Below, one piece after another: positions 57,856-64,000 of a stretch of DNA of 64,000 bases. Source of the DNA: Capra hircus (Eukaryota; Chordata; Mammalia; Artiodactyla; Bovidae). A model generated the notes under the pieces. It had not been told where the DNA came from. It did not search any database and saw only the letters and a program-made list of their open reading frames with translations. Both the position numbers and the translations under genes were made by a program. The stretch spans positions 28,515,324 to 28,579,323 of the forward strand of contig NC_030826.1 of assembly GCF_001704415.2 (NCBI RefSeq). Direction: 5' to 3'. Each line of letters starts with the position of its first letter. The first letter of the stretch is position 1.

Positions 57856-57868
57856 CTGCAGGCGACTC

Positions 57869-59751
57869 GTTAAGGTCCAAGAGTAGGTGAATTACCTCAT
57901 TTGATCTATTACGTTATTAACCCCGCTCTCCAAGTCAGAGGGGACTGTTACAAACTCGAATCAGCCCTACCCTGAAGAGGCCTGAGCCAGCGCTCTCCTG
58001 CTCTGATCTCAGCCTTCACTGACCCTTCCAGTAAAGGACCTGGACAGAACCATCGCAAAGGACTTAAAAACAGTGAACCAGACCCACCATGTGAGATCAT
58101 TCACTGAGAAATACAGTTGGTAAAAACGATTTTCCTCCCAGTGGCCAACCCTGAAATGTTCTTCTCTACAGCCACACTGTGGCTCAGGGAATCCTTAAGT
58201 TCTGAGTGCTGGTCACAGTGGTCAAGGGTTTTTCCCTTGACATTAATACCTAAGATACTTTGTTAAAAAGGAAAAAAAGAAAAAAAAAAAAATAGCTTTG
58301 TTGCCCTCTTTCATATTATTAACACCTATTAATGCACCTACAATGTATGTTGTAAAGTGCTACTTTCTACAGATTTGCTCTAAAAAAAGCTGTTGCCATC
58401 AGCTCACTAAATACTTTGCATGATTTTTAATAATTCTAAACAAAATTACAAAGAAATAACCATATTCTAAGGTGTTAATCTATGATCTGTGCTAGACTAG
58501 AGGTCCAAAAGCCTACTATTTCTGTTTTGATCATTATCCATGGTCTTGACCAATTCCTTCAGTGTTTTGGATCAGTTTCTTCAGATGTCCCCCAGGTAAT
58601 CTCTCATACCTTTTCCAACACAACTCATGGCCATAGTTTTCCCAGTTTGTTAAAGAGTGGGACTATTGCTTTGGATTTATGGATTTATAGACACTTCTCG
58701 GTTTGAGAGGGATATTAAATCCTGCATTTAGGCCCCAAAAGTTTGAGAACTTGGCAGAATACAGTAGTTTTCCCTGGGTGGGAAAACCACGGCCCAGTGA
58801 ATCTACTTTGGTTGATAATTTTGAATAGAAAGAGCTGGATAGCTAGCAAAAAAAGCAAATAAACCCATAAAAAAATGTTCCCCGGTAACAGATACTAGCT
58901 AGAAAAATCATAAATCCCCCCCAAACCAATGTAACTACGCAGTGTTAGTGACTCTGGGCATTTATAAAATAATCATGGATACATTCTCTCAACATTCCAG
59001 AATGCCCCGATTTCCTGAGAAAAATGACTACTACGGCTTTTCCATCTCCTACTGGTCTACGGTCACTACGAACCCATCTTGGAAACAGTGAAGCAGCAAC
59101 TGTAACTAAGAAACAGTGAGCAAGTCCTTCCTCTGCACTAATAAAAGGGCCAAATATTAGCCTTCTGATCAGTGCAACATCAAAAATAAATACAGGGTGT
59201 TTCAAATCAGTGGTAAATTGTCAATAGAGCAGAAGCGGCCCCTGGGGAGGGTAAAAGGGGTGGGGAGGAGAAGGGACAGAAGCTATGACATAAATTGTAC
59301 AGGACAAAACAGGAATTTTAATTGTGGAAATTACTAATTATATCACAGTGCTGATTAGCCTCGTCTTCCATTCTGTGCTCAACCTACTCTGGCAACCTGT
59401 GGTTTTGCTGGGATTTCAGTTCTTCAATCCTCCAAGTGAGCATAAACTCAACGATAATCCAATACTATAATTAAGCAGATTATGGATCAGGGGTTTAAAG
59501 GTAAGAAATAAAATTACAGAAATATCATTAGAAAACACCTTTGGAGAACTTTCTAATACTCTAGAGTAAGGAAAATCTTCCTAGTCGAGAATGTCAACCC
59601 AGAGGTCATGAAGGAAACTATAAATCTGTATAAAAATTGTAACAATCTGCAAAATAAAAGTACATTAATAAAAGTAAATTAATAGTGGCAAATTTTAAAA
59701 CAGCAAAGGATATAACAGGGCATTGGAAAAAAAAACAAGAGTTATGTTAAT
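57869..59751. other. Unique intron sequence
   Basis: Nothing recognised; A-rich run at 58269-58291. Confidence 0.45.
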
Positions 59752-60245
59752 AAACTGAAAAAAATGCAGTTTTACATTAGTGAAAGATATACAAATTGAA
59801 ACATACTGTCATTTTTGCCAGTCAGATAAGAAACCATGACAGAAGGCTCTAGAAAGGGCTGAGGAACCAAGCACTCTCAGACATCCTCGGTGGGAATGGA
59901 GATGGGTTCAACCAGTTGCCAGACTGTCTTCTACATACCCAACGGAATTTAAAAGGCACATTCTTTTAACAGGAATTTCTCCTGCAGATACATTCACAAG
60001 ACTATACAAAGATGTAGGAGCAGGGAATTCCCTAGTGGCCCAGTGGCTAGGACTCCGCACTTTCACTGCCCAAGATCTGGCTTCAATCCCTGGCTGGGGA
60101 ACTAAGATCCCACAAGCCACCACTTAGTGCAGCCAAAAAAAAAAAGATGTTCAGTGCAGCGTTATTTATAACAGCCAAATACTGGAAACATTCTAAGGTT
60201 TGTCAATAAGGAAATAGCATACCTTGGCAATGGCATGTTTTGTAG
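59752..60245 (+). repeat. Old L1M copy split by a CHR SINE
   Basis: AAGCACTCTCAGACATCCTC, TGGGAATGGAGATGGGTTCA and TTTCTCCTGCAGATACATTC lead to AAAGATGT. After the SINE it continues TCAGTGCAGCGTTATTTATA then ACAGCCAAATACTGGAAACA, the standard L1 wording. Confidence 0.72.
60016..60142 (+). repeat. CHR-type tRNA SINE inside L1M
   Basis: GGGAATTCCCTAGTGGCCCA, CTTCAATCCCTGGCTGGGGA, GTGCAGCC plus poly-A. AAAGATGT at 60008-60015 is repeated at 60143-60150. Confidence 0.88.
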
Positions 60246-60807
60246 CCCCCTTCCCCCAAAATAGAATAGGAAAGCCCTGTAGGTATCGATGATAATGAAA
60301 ACATTATCATTTATAAGCACTTACTAAGTGCTACATAAATTATTTGATATGGAACAATCTCCAAAATAAAGTGTTAGACAAAGCCAAAAAACAGCAAAGA
60401 GCTGAATAGTGAATGGTATGCTCCCACTGCATCCATTAAAAACCTATGTTGGTATATACACAGAAAATTTCTCAAAGGATATAGAAACAATTGCCTCCAA
60501 GGAAAGGGAACTGGGGACTCAGGGTGTAAGGGAAACTTCCCATCTACTGGCTATTGCTTTGGACTGTTGGACTCTATTAAATGCTAACTAACAAAAAGTT
60601 TCAGAATGAAACATACGATACGATCCTTCTGTAGTCAAAAGCATTTTCTACTTAACATGTACACATATCTGTTCATGCCTAGAAAAGGCTGTGATAATAG
60701 GAACCAACTACCAACACTGTTAACTGTGGAAGAATAAGCTAGAACAGGATGGGGATGCGGAAGTGAGGGAAGAGTGAACTACTAACAACAGAAAATGTAT
60801 GGGTAGA
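60246..60807. other. Probable old L1M-like remnant
   Basis: TTTATAAGCACTTACTAAGT and TTCTCAAAGGATATAGAAAC, GGAACTGGGGACTCAGG resemble highly diverged L1 3' sequence. No exon. Confidence 0.35.
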
Positions 60808-60985
60808 GGGACTTCCCTCATGATTCCTGTGGCTGAGAATCTGCCTTGCAATGCAGGGGATTCGGGTTTGAGCCCTGGCTGGGGAATTAAGATCCTACAG
60901 GCTGAAACTACTGAAGACTGTGTGCTGAGCCCATGGACCACAGCCAAGATCCGACAGAGCCAAATGATATTTTTAAAAAAAAAAT
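60808..60985 (+). repeat. CHR-type tRNA SINE
   Basis: GAGGGACTTCCCTCATGATT, GGTTTGAGCCCTGGCTGGGG, CCAAGATCCGACAGAGCCAA. Confidence 0.82.
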
Positions 60986-62184
60986 TGGAAATCGACAGGT
61001 GGAAAGCACCTTTTATAGAAAAAGTAAAGGCAAGTTTTAAAATTTAGCAGACAACTGAATTTAAACTATTAATTAACCAACAAAGGACATCAATTTTAAG
61101 AGCAGTAAAACTTGGTGATTATGTTTTGAAGAGGAGGAGTAACTGGAGAACAGAATCACAGACAGTTGATGCTGGGACAGGTAAGTCGAATCTCTTGTTC
61201 ACCTGACCAGAAACCATGGCAACAGCGGGTGAGAGCCCAGCTCCTTCTCACCACCTCATGTGGGGCTTCTGTACCCTGAGGCCCCCAGTACTGCTCACTT
61301 AACTTTGCCACTTCTTAGCATCCTGTTAATAACCATACTGATAATATTAATTCAGAATATTCCAGAGATCCCCTGTAAATCTGGAACACCTGGAAAACTA
61401 ACCAATCAGGAACACACACTCTACCTCCTGGTTTTGTTTTTATTTTACTCTATTGAGAGAACAGACCATAAGGAAATGGGGGATAGAGGGAGCCGAAGAG
61501 AATAAAAAGATGCACAGCCCTTCTGCATGGCACACTTACTATAATGGAAGTTGTTGCTAACAAGAGGTCAGAGAATCACCTAGAAGGTAATGACACTCCA
61601 TGGATGTGGGTTCATGGTAGCTGGGGGGCGCGGGTACACGGTAACGAAGGACAAGCAGAAAACAGGGCAGATGGTCATCAGGCCAGTGCTGGGACCTTCT
61701 CTTCCATCAACTTGGTGAATAACCAAGGAGGAAGATCAGAGAACAGACAGGGAAATGGAAGATCTAACCACCATAGTACTCTGTCGTTGGCCAGACTGAA
61801 TGTACATGTAATTATAACCAGTTCATGCAAGGTTGCAAATGAAACTAGACCCTGATTTTCCATCACTGTGCTTCAGAGTCCAGCTTCTCTGCTATAACCT
61901 GGGAAGCACTTCCGACCTAGGATGGAGAGGGGTGAAGATGGGGCTGGACCCAGGGAACACCCCATTCCCTCCCCGACTTCCAGCTCCTGGATTTTCTCCT
62001 AATTGGTAGAAGGCATAAGAATTTAAGTAAGTCTTCCGTGCAAATTAATTGCTTTGGAGAAGGATAATTACTTCCAGAACCACAAGAAGAATTACAGAGA
62101 CAGTTTAAGGTCCCAGAGGCCAGAAGATTTTTCTGGCTCACATAGCACTTCAGCTCTTCCATTTTTATTTATTATTTGCTTTTA
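60986..62184. other. Unique intron sequence
   Basis: Nothing recognised. Confidence 0.45.
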
Positions 62185-62268
62185 GGGGGAGTCCCTGGTG
62201 GCTCAGATGGTAAGGAATCTGCCTGTAATGCAGGAGACCTGAGTTCAATCCTTGGGACGGGAAGATCC
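62185..62268 (+). repeat. Bov-tA tRNA-derived head only
   Basis: GGGGGAGTCCCTGGTGGCTC, GATGGTAAGGAATCTGCCTG and GAGTTCAATCC then GGGACGGGAAGATCC. It stops before the A unit. Confidence 0.85.
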
Positions 62269-62509
62269 TCCAAAGTTAACAAACTCTACTGAGTGTCTAT
62301 TATGGACCAGCCCAGGTGCCTATCTTCCTCAAAGCACTGATCCCATTTTGCAAGCAGTATTTAATACTATCATTATCTGCATGCCTGGATGTACCCTCCT
62401 TATGTGTTATCAACTCCATAAAAGGGTACCTGTAAATTTTCCACATTAGCTGTAATTTTAACAGTGATAAAATGGTAAGCATGATAAAATGGTAAGCAGC
62501 AGTTAATCC

Positions 62510-62830
62510 TCGAGGAGGGCTTGCTTTATGCAAAGCACCTTCTATGCATATAATTTAATCCTCCCAACAATGCTATAAGCTGGATGTACTTTATCCTTTT
62601 CTCACAAATTAAGAAAACAAGGCACAACGAAGTTAAGTAACTTGCCCTCGAAGAGTTGAAAACTTTTATTCAACACCAATGATTATGGGGGAGCTTGTCC
62701 TGTGAGATGCTTTAAATACAGCATTTTCTTTCAACTTTCACAACAGCCTGCAAAGCAAGTCTGATTATTCCTACTCTGCAGATAATGAAACTGAGGTCAA
62801 GAAAGGCCACGTTGCTCTCTGGCCTTGAGG
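62510..62830 (-). repeat. Two adjacent MIR remnants
   Basis: 62510-62660 (TATAATTTAATCCTCCCAAC, AGTTAAGTAACTTGCCC) and 62695-62830 (GTGAGATGCTTTAAATACAG, ACTCTGCAGATAATGAAACT) both match antisense MIR. Confidence 0.65.
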
Positions 62831-63479
62831 CAGTGGTGGAGCTGGTCTTCCATCTCAGCTGTCTGCCACCAAGCCAGTGCTGTCCACAGTGTCCCAACAG
62901 TGCCCAGACTTACGGGTTTCATGGGGCAGAAGTATTTCCAAACAAGCTGTGGAGGTGGGGAGGGGGGATTTATATAGACCGATTATACACGTTGCCATCT
63001 ATGTGGACATTCCAAAAACCACAACAGACAACACTCTCATCTGCTTTTACTACCATGGTGAAAAAGCAAGATGTTAATACTCGAAACCAGAGAGAACCAC
63101 ATAACAGACTATAAATCAGAAAATTCCTACTGAAATAAAAATGACCTTGTTCTTAATTTTCTCACAATAGCAGACACCAGCGAAAACTGTTATGGCCAGG
63201 TGCAGTGTTTTAGAACCACGTCCCCACTACTGGGGCACCCAGGGGCTACTCTTAAAACCTCTCCAGTGAGCTCCTCCACATCTACATGTAGCCACGTATC
63301 CAGGTTTGTTACATGGGGCATCTCTCCAGCCAGCTACCTTTCTACTCATCTTTCTTCCCCCAGAAAACAAAGTGGAACAGGGTTATGTTATCCATTAAAA
63401 AAAAAAAAAAGATTATTTTTCTATGTGGACCATTTTTTAAAGCCTTTATTGAATTTGTTACAATACTGCTTCTTTTTTC
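62831..63479. other. Unique intron sequence
   Basis: Nothing recognised; poly-A at about 63397-63410. Confidence 0.45.
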
Positions 63480-63583
63480 TTTTTGCTTTTATTGGCTGCA
63501 AGGCATGTGGGATCTTACGGTTTGAACCTGCATCCCCACTATCAGAAGACAAAATCTTTACCACCGGACTGCCAGGAAAGTCC
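63480..63583 (-). repeat. CHR-type tRNA SINE (partial)
   Basis: Antisense TTATTGGCTGCAAGGCATGT, GGGATCTTACGGTTTGAACC, ACCGGACTGCCAGGAAAGTC. Confidence 0.78.
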
Positions 63584-64000
63584 CCTTATTTATCGATTCT
63601 TAAAAATTAATTCTCCAGGACTTCTCATAAGAGACCAAAATAGCTTTTGATACTGAAATCCTTTGTAAAGTGATTTTCAAAAATTCTTTTCAAAGCACTA
63701 AAAGTGCTGCCTTTGAAAAACCCAACAAAAAGACAAGCTTCATGTAAAACTAATTCTAAGAATAACCTTAGTGCTACCTGAAATTTCCTATGCGCCCTCC
63801 TGTTGCACACAGCTTTTCTCAACTGGTGAGACCATTATAATCACCGTCTCCAAGAAGCACTGTGAATAGAAGTTAATGCTTTTCAGCAATTTTCAACTCT
63901 CTGGCTTCAGGACTTTGGATTATGAATTGCAAGCTAACCGATTCGAAAGCACGCCACTTTCATTTTAATTTCACATTTATTCTTGCCAGAGAAAAATACT
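63584..64000. other. Unique intron sequence
   Basis: Nothing recognised to the window edge. Confidence 0.45.

Larger units (their letters stand above)
57856..64000 (-). other. STX8: STX8 intron (partial), upstream of the first visible exon
   Basis: This is intron before the exon at 57745-57855. The preceding exon, which should end in the codons for STHQ plus AT, was not found. It contains an L1M copy, CHR SINEs and MIR pieces. Confidence 0.9.

Overview
The window is vertebrate nuclear DNA from a bovid ruminant (cattle or a close relative). The evidence is dense Bov-tA and Bov-A2 SINEs, CHR-type tRNA SINEs, BovB (RTE) LINE fragments and artiodactyl L1 3' ends, laid over older mammalian MIR, L2, L1M, MaLR-like LTR, hAT and mariner remnants. 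The repeats alone do not separate cattle from sheep, goat or buffalo.

The only gene I can support is syntaxin 8 (STX8), read on the minus strand. Three internal coding exons are present, in transcription order 57745-57855, 40867-40991 and 29535-29627. Each has AG/GT splice ends. Their codon phases join exactly (2/2, 2/1, 1/1), and the translation matches the recalled human protein from about residue 71 to 181. They cover the end of the N-terminal helical region, the linker, and the first half of the SNARE motif up to the ionic zero-layer glutamine. The start codon exon(s), and the last exon with the rest of the SNARE motif and the membrane anchor, lie outside the window. Everything else is intron: a 16.8 kb intron, an 11.2 kb intron, and parts of two larger flanking ones.

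Layout: 1-29534 is intron downstream of the last visible exon, with L1-in-L1, BovB, CHR and Bov-tA copies, a (AC)45 microsatellite, and a nested stack near 26.1-27.3 kb. 29628-40866 is intron with a mariner miniature element, an LTR split by BovB, and a scrambled L1 region split by BovB. 40992-57744 is intron with two long L2 copies, one interrupted by Bov-A2 and CHR, and a SINE carrying a 23-bp minisatellite. 57856-64000 is intron with an L1M copy interrupted by a CHR SINE, plus MIR copies.

I found no second gene, structural RNA gene, promoter, CpG island or CRISPR-like system, and no undescribed biological system. The most useful observations are datable nested insertions with target-site duplications, the SINE-derived minisatellite, inverted repeat pairs able to fold in the intron RNA, and splice features of the STX8 exons.
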